From NCBI GenBank assembly GCA_001314655.1, contig LJSF01000043.1, positions 248,001 to 312,000 on the forward strand: a stretch of DNA of 64,000 nucleotides, written 5' to 3'. The stretch is from Rhodobacteraceae bacterium HLUCCA08. Its GTDB lineage: Bacteria > Pseudomonadota > Alphaproteobacteria > Rhodobacterales > Rhodobacteraceae. Below, in pieces: positions 16,573 through 24,478 of the stretch. The translations under genes and the position numbers were made by a program. The notes beneath the pieces are model-generated. The model searched no databases, was not told the DNA's origin, and saw nothing but the letters and a program-made list of their open reading frames with translations. The stretch's first letter is position 1. Each line of letters begins with the position of its first letter.

Positions 16573-17906
16573 TGGAGCTTCTGTCCGATCTGTGGTCCGA
16601 ACTTGTCCAGGTCCTCGGCGCCCTGGTCGGCGCGATCCCGGTGATCGTCGGCTATGTCCTGCTGATCCTGCTGTGCATGGTGATCTGGCGCGCGGTCAAG
16701 CGCGGCATGACGCCAAGACGGGATTTCGGATCGCTCAAGACCGTGACCTTCGGCGACGAAAGCGCGGTGAATTCCAATTTCGCCGCCTCGGTCATTTCGG
16801 TCGTGCTGATCTTCGTGCTGTGGGGCGCCTTCACCGGATCGAGGCTGTTGCCCGGCTTCCTGCATGTGCCCGGCGCCTTCATCGGAGAGGGGTCGTTCAC
16901 CTACACGGCGGAGTCCGAGGACGGCGCGACCGATGATGCGACGGTGCAGGTCATCGTGCACGCCATGGGCGAGGATGTCGACGCGGCAGAGATTGCGGCC
17001 GGTGACGGGTTCGCCAGGGACGACGTTCTGGTCGTGGCCGCCTATCGCAGCCAATTGCTGAGCTGGGACGACAATGACGAGATCACCCGAGACGACGGCG
17101 CCCGCGTGATCGCGGTGAACGGCGCGCCGATCGCCGAAGGCGCGCCGATCAATGTCGGCTTTGCCGATGTCAGCCTGACCGGGCGCGGCACGCTCAACGT
17201 GACGCCGTCGAAGGGCTGGCAGATGGAGCCGATCTGGCTGCCGCCGCCCGAAAACGTCTGGACCCGTCTGGTCGAGATCGCCACCAACGGGTTCCGCAAT
17301 TCGTCCCTGGCCGAACATCTGAGCTATTCGCTGTTCCGGGTCGTCGTCGGTTTCGTGCTGGGCGCCATGGTCGGCATCCCGCTGGGCTATGCGATGGGGC
17401 TGAGCAACTGGTTCCGCGGCTGGTTCGACCCGATCGTCGAATTCATGCGCCCGGTGCCGCCCCTGGCGCTGATCCCGCTGGTGATCATCTGGGCCGGGAT
17501 CGGCGAGGTCGGAAAGGTGATCCTGCTGTTCCTGGCCGCCTTGTGGATCATGGCGATCGGCGCGCGCTCCGGGGTGTCGGGGGTGCGGATCTCCAAGGTC
17601 CATGCCGCCTATTCGCTGGGCTCGAGCAAGTGGCAGATCATGCGCCACGTGATCGTCCCCAACAGCCTGCCCGAGATCTTCACCGCCGCCCGGGTCGCGA
17701 TGGGCGTGTGCTGGGGCACGGTGGTCGCCGCCGAACTGGTCGCCGCCGAAAAGGGCGTGGGCATGATGATCATGACCGCGTCGAAATTCCAGAACACCGA
17801 TGTCGTGATCATGGGGATCATCCTGATCGGCATCATCGGCTTCGCCATCGACATGTTCATGCGCTGGATGGAGCGGGTGCTGGTGCCCTGGAAGGGCAAG
17901 GGGTGA
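16572..17906 (+). CDS. tauC: Taurine ABC transporter permease TauC with N-terminal extension
   Basis: It is 444 aa, against about 275 in E. coli TauC. The C-terminal half (about residues 235-440) is the standard BPD_transp_1 permease with the EAA-loop-like stretch AYSLGSSKWQIMRHVIVP. The N-terminal extension has two extra hydrophobic helices (about 13-36 and 72-88). These bracket a short basic cytoplasmic loop and are followed by an acidic segment of about 130 residues (GSFTYTAESEDG to about WLPPPENVW) that should lie outside the membrane. It is coupled to tauB by TGATG. The substrate is inferred from the operon. Confidence 0.88.
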   Translation: MELLSDLWSELVQVLGALVGAIPVIVGYVLLILLCMVIWRAVKRGMTPRRDFGSLKTVTFGDESAVNSNFAASVISVVLIFVLWGAFTGSRLLPGFLHVPGAFIGEGSFTYTAESEDGATDDATVQVIVHAMGEDVDAAEIAAGDGFARDDVLVVAAYRSQLLSWDDNDEITRDDGARVIAVNGAPIAEGAPINVGFADVSLTGRGTLNVTPSKGWQMEPIWLPPPENVWTRLVEIATNGFRNSSLAEHLSYSLFRVVVGFVLGAMVGIPLGYAMGLSNWFRGWFDPIVEFMRPVPPLALIPLVIIWAGIGEVGKVILLFLAALWIMAIGARSGVSGVRISKVHAAYSLGSSKWQIMRHVIVPNSLPEIFTAARVAMGVCWGTVVAAELVAAEKGVGMMIMTASKFQNTDVVIMGIILIGIIGFAIDMFMRWMERVLVPWKGKG

Positions 17907-17946
17907 CCGCTGGGGTGAAACCCCACCCTGCCGCTACCGCCGGGCC

Positions 17947-17977
17947 TTGACCTTCCCGTGACTGGAACCCTTATGTG
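17947..17977 (+). promoter_or_regulatory. CueR-type copper-responsive promoter of copA
   Basis: The -35 TTGACC (17947-17952) and -10-like TATGTG (17972-17977) are separated by 19 bp, the long spacer typical of MerR-family promoters. The spacer holds the dyad CTTCCCGTGACTGGAA, close to the E. coli copA CueR box. It lies 23 bp upstream of the copA ATG, and the MerR-type gene cueR is in the same operon. This is direct sequence evidence for copper-activated transcription. Confidence 0.82.
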
Positions 17978-17999
17978 ACGGGTCGAAAGGATCCGTTGC

Positions 18000-20423
18000 A
18001 TGACCACATTGACCTTCGAAATCGACGGTTTGAACTGTGCTGCCTGTGCCGGTCGCGCCGAAAGGGCGCTGTCCGCGGTCGGTGGCGTGCGCGCGGCGCA
18101 GGTCAATTTCGCCACCCGGGCCGGACGGGTCGACCTGGACGGGGCCGATGCCCAGGCCCTGAGCGGCGCGTTGAAAGCTGCCGGATACCCCGCCGTGCCG
18201 GAACGGATCGAGCTTGAGATCGAGGGCATGACCTGCGCCTCTTGTGCCGCCCGGCTGGAAGCCGCGCTGGCGGCGGTGCCCGGCGTGTTGCAGGCGCAGG
18301 TGAATTACGGCAACGGGCGCGCCCATGTCACCCGGCTGGGCCGCGACGCCGGGCCGCTGGTCAAGGCCGTCCGCGATGCGGGCTATGACGCGCGGCCCCG
18401 CGACGGCGCCCGGCGCGAGGATCCGTCGCTGGCCGAAGCCGGCCGCCTGAAACGTCAGATGATCCTCGCCGCCGCGCTGACCCTGCCGATCTTCGTCGTC
18501 GAGATGGGCGGCCATGCGATCCCCGCGGTCCACCATGTCATCGCCCGCACCATCGGCATGGCCGATAGCTGGCTGCTGCAATTCGTGCTGGCGACGGCGG
18601 TGCTGGCCGGGCCCGGGCGGCAATTCTATACCCGTGGCATCCCGGCGCTACTCAAGGGCGCGCCGGACATGAATTCGCTGGTCGCGCTGGGCACCTTTGC
18701 CGCCTGGTCCTATTCCACGGTCGCGGTGTTCCGGCCCCAGTGGCTGCCCGACGGCACGGTCGCGGTCTATTTCGAGGCCGCGGCGGTGATCGTCACCCTG
18801 ATCCTGCTGGGCCGCTGGCTCGAGGCGCGGGCCAAGGGCCGCACCGGCGCCGCGATCCGGCGGCTGGTCGGGCTGGCGCCCAAGGTTGCCCGGGTCGAAC
18901 GCGACGGCGCGGTGGCCGAGATCCCGATCGACCAGGTGATGCGGGGCGACCGCGTCCACCTGCGGGCCGGCGAACGGGTGCCGGTGGACGGCGTGGTGCG
19001 CGAAGGCACGTCCTTCGTCGACCAATCCATGGTCACGGGCGAACCCGTCCCGGTCGAAAAACAGCAAGGCGACGCCCTGGTCGGCGGCACGGTCAACGGC
19101 ACCGGCACGCTGGTGATGCGGGCGACGGCGGTGGGGGCCGACACGATGCTGGCGCGGATCATCGCCATGGTCGAGGATGCCCAGGGCGCCCGGCTGCCGG
19201 TGCAGGACCTGGTGAACCGGATCACCCTGTGGTTCGTGCCCGCGGTTCTGGCCGTCGCCCTGCTCACTATGCTGACCTGGCTGATCCTGGGGCCCAGCCC
19301 GGCCCTGCCGCTGGCCCTGGTCGCCGGGGTCGCGGTGCTGATCGTCGCCTGTCCCTGCGCCATGGGCCTGGCAACGCCGACCTCGATCATGGTCGGCACC
19401 GGGCGGGCGGCGGAACTGGGCGTTCTGTTTCGCCAGGGCGACGCGCTGCAGGCCTTGCAGGGCGTGCAGGTGGTGGCCTTCGACAAGACCGGCACCCTGA
19501 CCGAGGGCCGGCCCGAGGTCGTCGCGACAACGCTGGACGACGATGACCTGGCCCTGGCTGCGGCGATCGAGGCCGTGTCCGACCACCCGCTGGCCGCCGC
19601 CATCGTGCAGGCGGCCAAGGCGCGGGGCCTGCAGATCGAGCCGGCGACGGGGGTCGAAACCGTGCCGGGCCGGGGCCTGCGGGGCCGGGTCGGGGACCGG
19701 CAGGTCCTGGTCGGCAATGCCCGCATGCTGCAAGAGGCCGGGATCGATGCCGCGGCGCTGCGCGAGCCGGCGCAGCGGGCGGCCGAGGCGGGCCGGACCG
19801 TCGCGCTGGTCGCCGTGGACGGCATTGCCCGGGGTCTCGTGGCCCTGGCCGACCGCCCCAAGCCGCGCGCGAAACAGGCGGTCGCGGCGCTGCAGGCGCG
19901 CGGCTGCGAGGTCGTGCTGATCTCGGGCGATGCCGAACCGGCGGCCCGGGCGATCGCCACCGAGCTGGGCATCGAGCGGGTCATCGCCGAGGTCCTGCCG
20001 GGCGAAAAGCAGGACGCGGTGCGTGCCCTTCAGGACGGCGGGCGCCGGCTCGCCTTCGTCGGCGACGGGATCAACGATGCCCCGGCGCTTGCCGCCGCCG
20101 ATATCGGCATCGCCATGGGCACCGGCACCGACGTGGCGGTCGAGGCCGCGGATGTGGTGCTGGTCTCGGGCGATCCGGCCACGGTCGCCGACGCGATCGA
20201 GGTCAGCCGCCGCACCCTGCGCAACATCCGCCAGAACCTGTTCTGGGCCTTTGCCTACAATGTCGCGCTGATCCCGGTCGCGGCCGGGCTGCTCTATCCG
20301 CTTTGGGGCACGCTTCTTTCGCCGGCGCTGGCGGCGGCGGCGATGGCGGCCAGTTCGGTGCTGGTGGTGTCCAACGCGCTGCGCCTGCGCGGCCTGCGCC
20401 CGGTGACGGAGGCCATGGCATGA
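18000..20423 (+). CDS. copA: Cu(+)-exporting P-type ATPase CopA
   Basis: An 807-aa P1B-1 ATPase that exports cuprous ions from the cytoplasm. Two N-terminal HMA domains carry GLNCAACAG (about residue 10) and GMTCASCAAR (about 76). Later come the actuator TGEPVPVEK, the transmembrane CPC in VACPCAMGLATPTS near 449, the phosphorylation site DKTGTLT near 495, the HP motif SDHPLAAAI, and GDGINDAPALAAADIG near 688. Eight transmembrane helices are expected. A CueR-type promoter lies upstream. The stop overlaps the cueR start by 4 bp (ATGA), so pump and sensor are co-translated. Confidence 0.95.
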   Translation: MTTLTFEIDGLNCAACAGRAERALSAVGGVRAAQVNFATRAGRVDLDGADAQALSGALKAAGYPAVPERIELEIEGMTCASCAARLEAALAAVPGVLQAQVNYGNGRAHVTRLGRDAGPLVKAVRDAGYDARPRDGARREDPSLAEAGRLKRQMILAAALTLPIFVVEMGGHAIPAVHHVIARTIGMADSWLLQFVLATAVLAGPGRQFYTRGIPALLKGAPDMNSLVALGTFAAWSYSTVAVFRPQWLPDGTVAVYFEAAAVIVTLILLGRWLEARAKGRTGAAIRRLVGLAPKVARVERDGAVAEIPIDQVMRGDRVHLRAGERVPVDGVVREGTSFVDQSMVTGEPVPVEKQQGDALVGGTVNGTGTLVMRATAVGADTMLARIIAMVEDAQGARLPVQDLVNRITLWFVPAVLAVALLTMLTWLILGPSPALPLALVAGVAVLIVACPCAMGLATPTSIMVGTGRAAELGVLFRQGDALQALQGVQVVAFDKTGTLTEGRPEVVATTLDDDDLALAAAIEAVSDHPLAAAIVQAAKARGLQIEPATGVETVPGRGLRGRVGDRQVLVGNARMLQEAGIDAAALREPAQRAAEAGRTVALVAVDGIARGLVALADRPKPRAKQAVAALQARGCEVVLISGDAEPAARAIATELGIERVIAEVLPGEKQDAVRALQDGGRRLAFVGDGINDAPALAAADIGIAMGTGTDVAVEAADVVLVSGDPATVADAIEVSRRTLRNIRQNLFWAFAYNVALIPVAAGLLYPLWGTLLSPALAAAAMAASSVLVVSNALRLRGLRPVTEAMA

Positions 20424-20821
20424 ATATCGGCGATGTCAGCACCCGCACCGGCCTGCCGGCCAAGACGATCCGCTATTACGAGGATATCGGCCTGGTCACG
20501 CCGGATCGCGCCGGCAACGGCTATCGCCGCTTCAGCCCGGCCCATGTCCACAAGCTGCGCTTTCTTGCCCGGGCGCGCTCGCTCGGCTTCTCCATCGAGG
20601 AGTGCCGTGACCTTCTGGCCCTGTGGGAGGATCGCGCCCGGGCCAGCGCCGATGTCCGTGCCATCGCCAACCAGCATCTGGACCGTATCGAGGCCAAGAT
20701 CACCGAATTGCAAGAGATGCGCGATACCCTGGCCGGCCTGGTCCGCGCCTGCCATGGCGATGATCGGCCCGATTGCCCGATCCTGCGCGATCTGGAGGGC
20801 GGCACACCGAAGGCGGGCTGA
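20420..20821 (+). CDS. cueR: MerR-family copper-responsive activator CueR/HmrR
   Basis: It is 133 aa. The N-terminal MerR helix-turn-helix begins MNIGDVSTRTGLPAKTIRYY and is followed by a dimerisation coiled coil (about residues 75-107). The metal loop is CHGDDRPDC with Cys111 and Cys119, the two-cysteine, monovalent-metal signature of CueR-type sensors. It activates copA by untwisting the 19-bp-spacer promoter upstream, and by being in the copA operon it also boosts its own synthesis. The start overlaps the copA stop by ATGA. Confidence 0.92.
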   Translation: MNIGDVSTRTGLPAKTIRYYEDIGLVTPDRAGNGYRRFSPAHVHKLRFLARARSLGFSIEECRDLLALWEDRARASADVRAIANQHLDRIEAKITELQEMRDTLAGLVRACHGDDRPDCPILRDLEGGTPKAG

Positions 20822-20882
20822 CATGTCGTCGCTTTTTCGGGTCGAAACTGTCCCCGGGGGGGGTGAATTGGCCGCAGGCCAA

Positions 20883-20899
20883 GGGGGGCAACGCCCCTC
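20883..20899 (+). terminator. GC-rich hairpin after cueR
   Basis: GGGGGGC/GCCCCTC stem with an AAC loop, 60 bp after the cueR stop, in a 190-bp intergenic stretch of repeated GGCCGCAGGCC/GGCGACGCCGC-like inverted repeats. There is no U-tract. The rest of this gap shows nothing else I can name. Confidence 0.3.
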
Positions 20900-21010
20900 T
20901 GGCCCCCGGCGACGCCGCAGGCGGCGCAACCCCTTGCCCGATCCCCGCCTGACAGTCCGGCCCGATCGGCGTAAGCTGCCCCGGACCACACCGACCCCGA
21001 AAGGCCCGCC

Positions 21011-21349
21011 ATGCCCCAGACCCCGACCCGGGCCGACAGGATCGCCCCTGCCCGCGCCCTGCGCCCCGCCGGCGGCTTCGGCAAGACGGATGCCGGCATC
21101 GTCATCCGGGGCGACGCGACCCTGTTCGAGGTCCAGTTCATCGCCGAGGCGCCGCGCGATGATCGCGGCGTGACGACCGCGGATGCGACCCGCGCGGCCC
21201 GGTTCAACGCGGTGCTGCGCGACAATGGCGTGTTCTGGGCGCCGGGCACGTTCCATCCCGGCCTCGCCCTGACCGAAGACGCCCTGGCGCCGACCGAAAC
21301 GGATTTCCGGGCCGCCGCCGTCGCGCTGGAGCCGGGCGCATGGACCTGA
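21011..21349 (+). CDS. 112-aa remnant resembling the C-terminus of a class-III aminotransferase
   Basis: From about residue 37 the protein (ATLFEVQFIAE..., ARFNAVLRDNGVFWAPGTF, ALTEDALAPTETDFRAAA) follows the C-terminal small domain of glutamate-1-semialdehyde-type aminotransferases (family pattern: FxxxxxxxGVYxxPSxFE, then TxxDIDxTxxA). All upstream parts, including the PLP lysine, are absent, so it cannot be an aminotransferase. Its stop lies inside kdgK (10-bp overlap), so it may persist as a translational leader for kdgK. It could be a decayed gene or a repurposed small protein. The similarity is by eye and moderate. Confidence 0.5.
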   Translation: MPQTPTRADRIAPARALRPAGGFGKTDAGIVIRGDATLFEVQFIAEAPRDDRGVTTADATRAARFNAVLRDNGVFWAPGTFHPGLALTEDALAPTETDFRAAAVALEPGAWT

Positions 21350-22242
21350 CCCAGATCCGCCGCATCGCCTGTATCGGCGAGGTGATGATCGAATTGTCGG
21401 CCGCCGGGGCCGATACGGCGCGGCTGGGCGTGGCCGGCGACAGCTTCAACACCGCCGTCTACCTGTCCCGCGCCCTGCGCGGCACCGGGGCCGAGGTTGG
21501 CTATGTCACGGCGCTGGGCACCGATCCCTGGTCGGACCGGATCGAAGCGGCGATCATCGGCCATGGGCTGACCCCGGTGATCGAGCGGCGCGCGGATCGC
21601 GGCCCGGGCCTTTATGCCATCGACACCGACGCGGCGGGCGAACGTCGCTTTACCTACTGGCGCTCGGCCTCGGCCGCGCGGACATTGTTTTCGGACCCCT
21701 GCGCCGTGCCTTTGTCGGCTTTGGAGGGGTTCGACATGATCTATCTGTCGGGGATCACGCTGGCGATCCTGCCGGCGCCGGTCCGCGCGGCGCTGATCGC
21801 CTGGATCGACCGGTACCGCGCCGGCGGCGGGGCCGTGGCCTTTGACAGCAACTACCGCCCGCGCCTGTGGCAGGATCCAGCGCATGCGCGTGCCGCGGTG
21901 GCCGCACTTTGGGCGCGGGCCGATGTGGCCCTGCCCTCGCTGGACGATGAACTGGCGCTGTTCGGCGACGCCGGAGAGGACGCGGTTCTGGCCCGGCTGG
22001 GCCTGCGCAGAGGTGCCGTCAAGCGCGGCGCACGCGGGCCGCGCGATCTGGGCGGGGCCGATCTGCCCGATCCGCCGCCTGCGCCGCGCGTGGTCGACAG
22101 CACTGCCGCCGGGGACAGTTTCAACGCCGCCTACCTGGCCGCGTTGATCCGGGGGCAGGGGCCGGTCGCGGCGGCGCAGGCCGGCCATGCCTTGGCCGCA
22201 CGGGTGATCGGCGCGCCGGGGGCGATCCTGCCCGACGCCTAA
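21340..22242 (+). CDS. kdgK: 2-dehydro-3-deoxygluconokinase (pfkB family sugar kinase)
   Basis: A 300-aa ribokinase/PfkB kinase. The N-terminal motif is IGEVMIELSA...GVAGDSFNTAVYLSRAL, and the C-terminal PfkB signature STAAGDSFNAAYLAAL near residue 250 contains the catalytic Asp. It phosphorylates 2-keto-3-deoxygluconate to KDPG for the Entner-Doudoroff aldolase. The substrate is supported by the neighbouring uxaC-uxuB hexuronate genes, though fructokinase-like specificity is not excluded. The start overlaps the preceding remnant gene by 10 bp; the stop overlaps the convergent 158-aa gene by 4 bp. Confidence 0.85.
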   Translation: MDLTQIRRIACIGEVMIELSAAGADTARLGVAGDSFNTAVYLSRALRGTGAEVGYVTALGTDPWSDRIEAAIIGHGLTPVIERRADRGPGLYAIDTDAAGERRFTYWRSASAARTLFSDPCAVPLSALEGFDMIYLSGITLAILPAPVRAALIAWIDRYRAGGGAVAFDSNYRPRLWQDPAHARAAVAALWARADVALPSLDDELALFGDAGEDAVLARLGLRRGAVKRGARGPRDLGGADLPDPPPAPRVVDSTAAGDSFNAAYLAALIRGQGPVAAAQAGHALAARVIGAPGAILPDA

Positions 22243-22715
22243 TGCATCATCGCCGCGGCCGGGTGGGCCTGGATTGTCAGGCTCATCCGGCGCAGCGACA
22301 GGCCCAGATCGCGGGCCGGGGCGATCAGCATCGGCGCCACATCGGCGCGCACGATCAGCGCGGCCAGCATCAGCGCGTCCTCGGTCTCGCCCTCGGCGGC
22401 GGTGGCGACCAGCAGCGCGAAAGCGGCCTCGTCCCCGCCCAGACAGGCGCAGTCGACGTCATGTCGCATCAGCGGACGGCGCCCGAACCGGGTGCAGAGC
22501 GCGCCGATGGTCTCCATCGCCGCACAGGCCAGCGCGCCGACAGATGCCCCCAGATGCTGCCGCAGATCGGCCTGCAGGGCGGCGCGGTCATCGGGGCCAT
22601 CCGACCAGAGGCGCAGGCACAGGACCGCCCCGGCCTCGACCGGGCCAAGCTCGGCCAACTGGCCCACGGCCGCCGCCCCCCGGGCCGGACGCAGATCGGG
22701 GTCGTGGGCGGTCAT
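22239..22715 (-). CDS. Hypothetical protein co-transcribed with hemP
   Basis: I do not recognise this 158-aa cytoplasmic protein. It is Ala/Leu/Asp-rich with a Cys/His cluster MRHDVDCACLGGDEAAF near residue 85 and no signal peptide. It begins inside the 3' end of hemP (4-bp ATGA-type overlap) and so belongs to the hemin/iron operon. Its 3' end overlaps kdgK tail to tail. A link to iron or haem is inferred from the operon only. Confidence 0.7.
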   Translation of the reverse strand: MTAHDPDLRPARGAAAVGQLAELGPVEAGAVLCLRLWSDGPDDRAALQADLRQHLGASVGALACAAMETIGALCTRFGRRPLMRHDVDCACLGGDEAAFALLVATAAEGETEDALMLAALIVRADVAPMLIAPARDLGLSLRRMSLTIQAHPAAAMMH

Positions 22716-22870
22716 TTCGTCAGGATCAGCTTGCCGGCGCGGGTGATGCGCAGGGTATAGACCTGATCGCCCAAGCGGATCTGCGCCAGCCCGTCGCGGC
22801 CGGTCAGGTCGCGGGCGTCGTAGAGCGGCATCGCCGCGGGGTCGGCGGCTGTCATCTGGGTGTGAAGCAT
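22712..22870 (-). CDS. hemP: Hemin uptake protein HemP
   Basis: A 52-aa HemP-family protein (MLHTQMTAAD..., core LYDARDLTGRDGLAQIRLGDQVYTLRITRAGKLILTK, ending at the stop). HemP proteins are small, usually iron-regulated, and needed for haem uptake in several alphaproteobacteria, acting as activators of the haem receptor gene. The internal ATG at 22870 was chosen over an upstream in-frame ATG because GAGAGAG lies 5' of it and homology starts there. The AT-rich stretch just upstream (about 22935-22972) is the likely promoter. Confidence 0.88.
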   Translation of the reverse strand: MLHTQMTAADPAAMPLYDARDLTGRDGLAQIRLGDQVYTLRITRAGKLILTK

Positions 22871-22991
22871 GATCGTCCTCTCTCCGGTCCTGTCACGGTG
22901 GATTTGGCTGACCGGAGGCCGGCTGGCTGGATCGCCTCTTAAATCTGACAAAAACGATCGGATTAATCAAGCCCCCATGCGCTGACCGGTT

Positions 22992-23025
22992 TTGACGCCG
23001 GGGGCCGAGTGCTTTACCGCTAACA
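22992..23025 (+). promoter_or_regulatory. uxaC promoter with LacI-type operator
   Basis: TTGACG at 22992-22997 and a weak -10 position 17 bp later. Covering that position is TTTACCGCTAACA (23013-23025), which reads TGTTAGCGGTAAA on the other strand, close to the palindromic LacI-family consensus TGTTANCGNTAACA. The same core occurs upstream of mdh and sdhC in this window. An operator over the -10 suggests repression. Confidence 0.5.
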
Positions 23026-23060
23026 GCGTTCCGCAGCGGCGCGAGGGAGGCGCCTTGATC

Positions 23061-24467
23061 ATGCCATTGACCGATCCCGACCGCCTGTTTCCGTCCGATC
23101 CGGCGGCCCGCGCCGTGGCCCGGCGGCTGCATGACGGCATCGCCGGGCTGCCCATCGTCAGCCCGCACGGCCATTGCGACCCGCGCTGGTTCGCCGAAAA
23201 CACCCGCTTCCCGAACCCGGCCGAGCTGTTCGTGGTGCCCGACCATTACGTGTTCCGGATGCTGGTGAGCCAGGGCGTGCCGCATGCCGATCTGGGCGTG
23301 CCGCGCGTCGATGGCGGGCCGGTGGAGCAGGATCCGCGCGCGATCTGGCGCCGCTTTGCCGAGCATTTCCACCTGTTCCGCGGCACCCCGTCCGAGATCT
23401 GGCTGACCCATGCCTTCGAACATGTCTTCGGCCTCGAGGTGCCGCTTTCGGCCGAAACCGCCGAGGCCCATTACGACGCGATCGACGCGCAGCTGGCACT
23501 GCCGGAATTCACCCCGCGCGCGCTGTTCGACCGGTTCGGGATCGAGGTTCTGGCGACCACCGACGGCGCGCTCGACGACCTACGCTGGCATCGGGCGATT
23601 CGCGACAGCGGCTGGGGCGGGCGGGTGATCCCGACCTACCGGCCCGATGCGGTGGTCGACCCCGAAACGCCCGGGTTCGCGCAGAACCTCGACCTGCTGG
23701 GGGCGCTGACCGGCGAGGATACGGCCCATTGGGCGGGCTACCTGGCCGCGCATCGGGGCCGGCGCCGCTATTTCCGCGATCATGGCGCCACGGCCACCGA
23801 TCACGGCCATCCGGACGCCCATACGCTGGATCTGCCGACCGACGCGGCAGCCGCGCTGTTCGCCCGGATCCGCGCCGGCGGGTGCAGCACCGAAGAGGCC
23901 CGCGCCTTTCGCGGCCAGATGCTGACCGAAATGGCGCGGATGAGCCTGGAGGACGGGCTGGTCCTGCAGATCCATGCCGGGTCCTGGCGGAACCATTCCG
24001 CCCCGGTCCTGGCGATGCATGGGCGCGACACGGGGTTCGACATCCCGACCCGGACCGACTGGGTCGGCGGGCTGAAGCCGCTGCTGGACGCGGTGGGGAT
24101 GGAGCCGGGCCTGACGGTGATCCTGTTCACCCTGGACGAGGCGACCTATGGCCGGGAACTGGCGCCGCTGGCCGGGGCCTGGCCGGCGCTGCGGCTGGGC
24201 CCGCCCTGGTGGTTCTTCGACAGCGCCGAGGGGATCCGGCGGTTCCGCGAGGCCACGACCGAAACCTGCGGCTTCTACAACACCGTCGGTTTCAACGACG
24301 ATACCCGCGCCTTCTGTTCGATCCCGGCCCGGCACGATGTCGCACGGCGGGCCGATTGCGCCTATCTGGCCGGGCTGGTCACCACCGGGCGAATGACCGA
24401 GGATGCCGCCCACGAGGTGGCGCAGGAGCTGGCGGTGGGCCTGGCCCGTGCCGCCTACCGGTTGTGA
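23061..24467 (+). CDS. uxaC: Glucuronate isomerase UxaC
   Basis: A 468-aa uronate isomerase of the amidohydrolase superfamily. It converts D-glucuronate to D-fructuronate (or D-galacturonate to D-tagaturonate). The N-terminal metal-site motif is IVSPHGHCDPRWFAENT with His36 and His38, followed by FPNPAELFVVPDHYVFRML, both characteristic. The start ATG follows GGGAGG. It is followed after 11 bp by uxuB, the next enzyme of the pathway. A dehydratase (uxuA) is absent here and must be elsewhere. Confidence 0.94.
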   Translation: MPLTDPDRLFPSDPAARAVARRLHDGIAGLPIVSPHGHCDPRWFAENTRFPNPAELFVVPDHYVFRMLVSQGVPHADLGVPRVDGGPVEQDPRAIWRRFAEHFHLFRGTPSEIWLTHAFEHVFGLEVPLSAETAEAHYDAIDAQLALPEFTPRALFDRFGIEVLATTDGALDDLRWHRAIRDSGWGGRVIPTYRPDAVVDPETPGFAQNLDLLGALTGEDTAHWAGYLAAHRGRRRYFRDHGATATDHGHPDAHTLDLPTDAAAALFARIRAGGCSTEEARAFRGQMLTEMARMSLEDGLVLQIHAGSWRNHSAPVLAMHGRDTGFDIPTRTDWVGGLKPLLDAVGMEPGLTVILFTLDEATYGRELAPLAGAWPALRLGPPWWFFDSAEGIRRFREATTETCGFYNTVGFNDDTRAFCSIPARHDVARRADCAYLAGLVTTGRMTEDAAHEVAQELAVGLARAAYRL

Positions 24468-24478
24468 AGGGATATGCC

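Noticed and set aside
20840-20960. Possible repeat array or CRISPR-like structure in the GC-rich gap after cueR
   Set aside because: Only short inverted repeats of the kind common in Rhodobacterales intergenic DNA; no regular repeat-spacer pattern.
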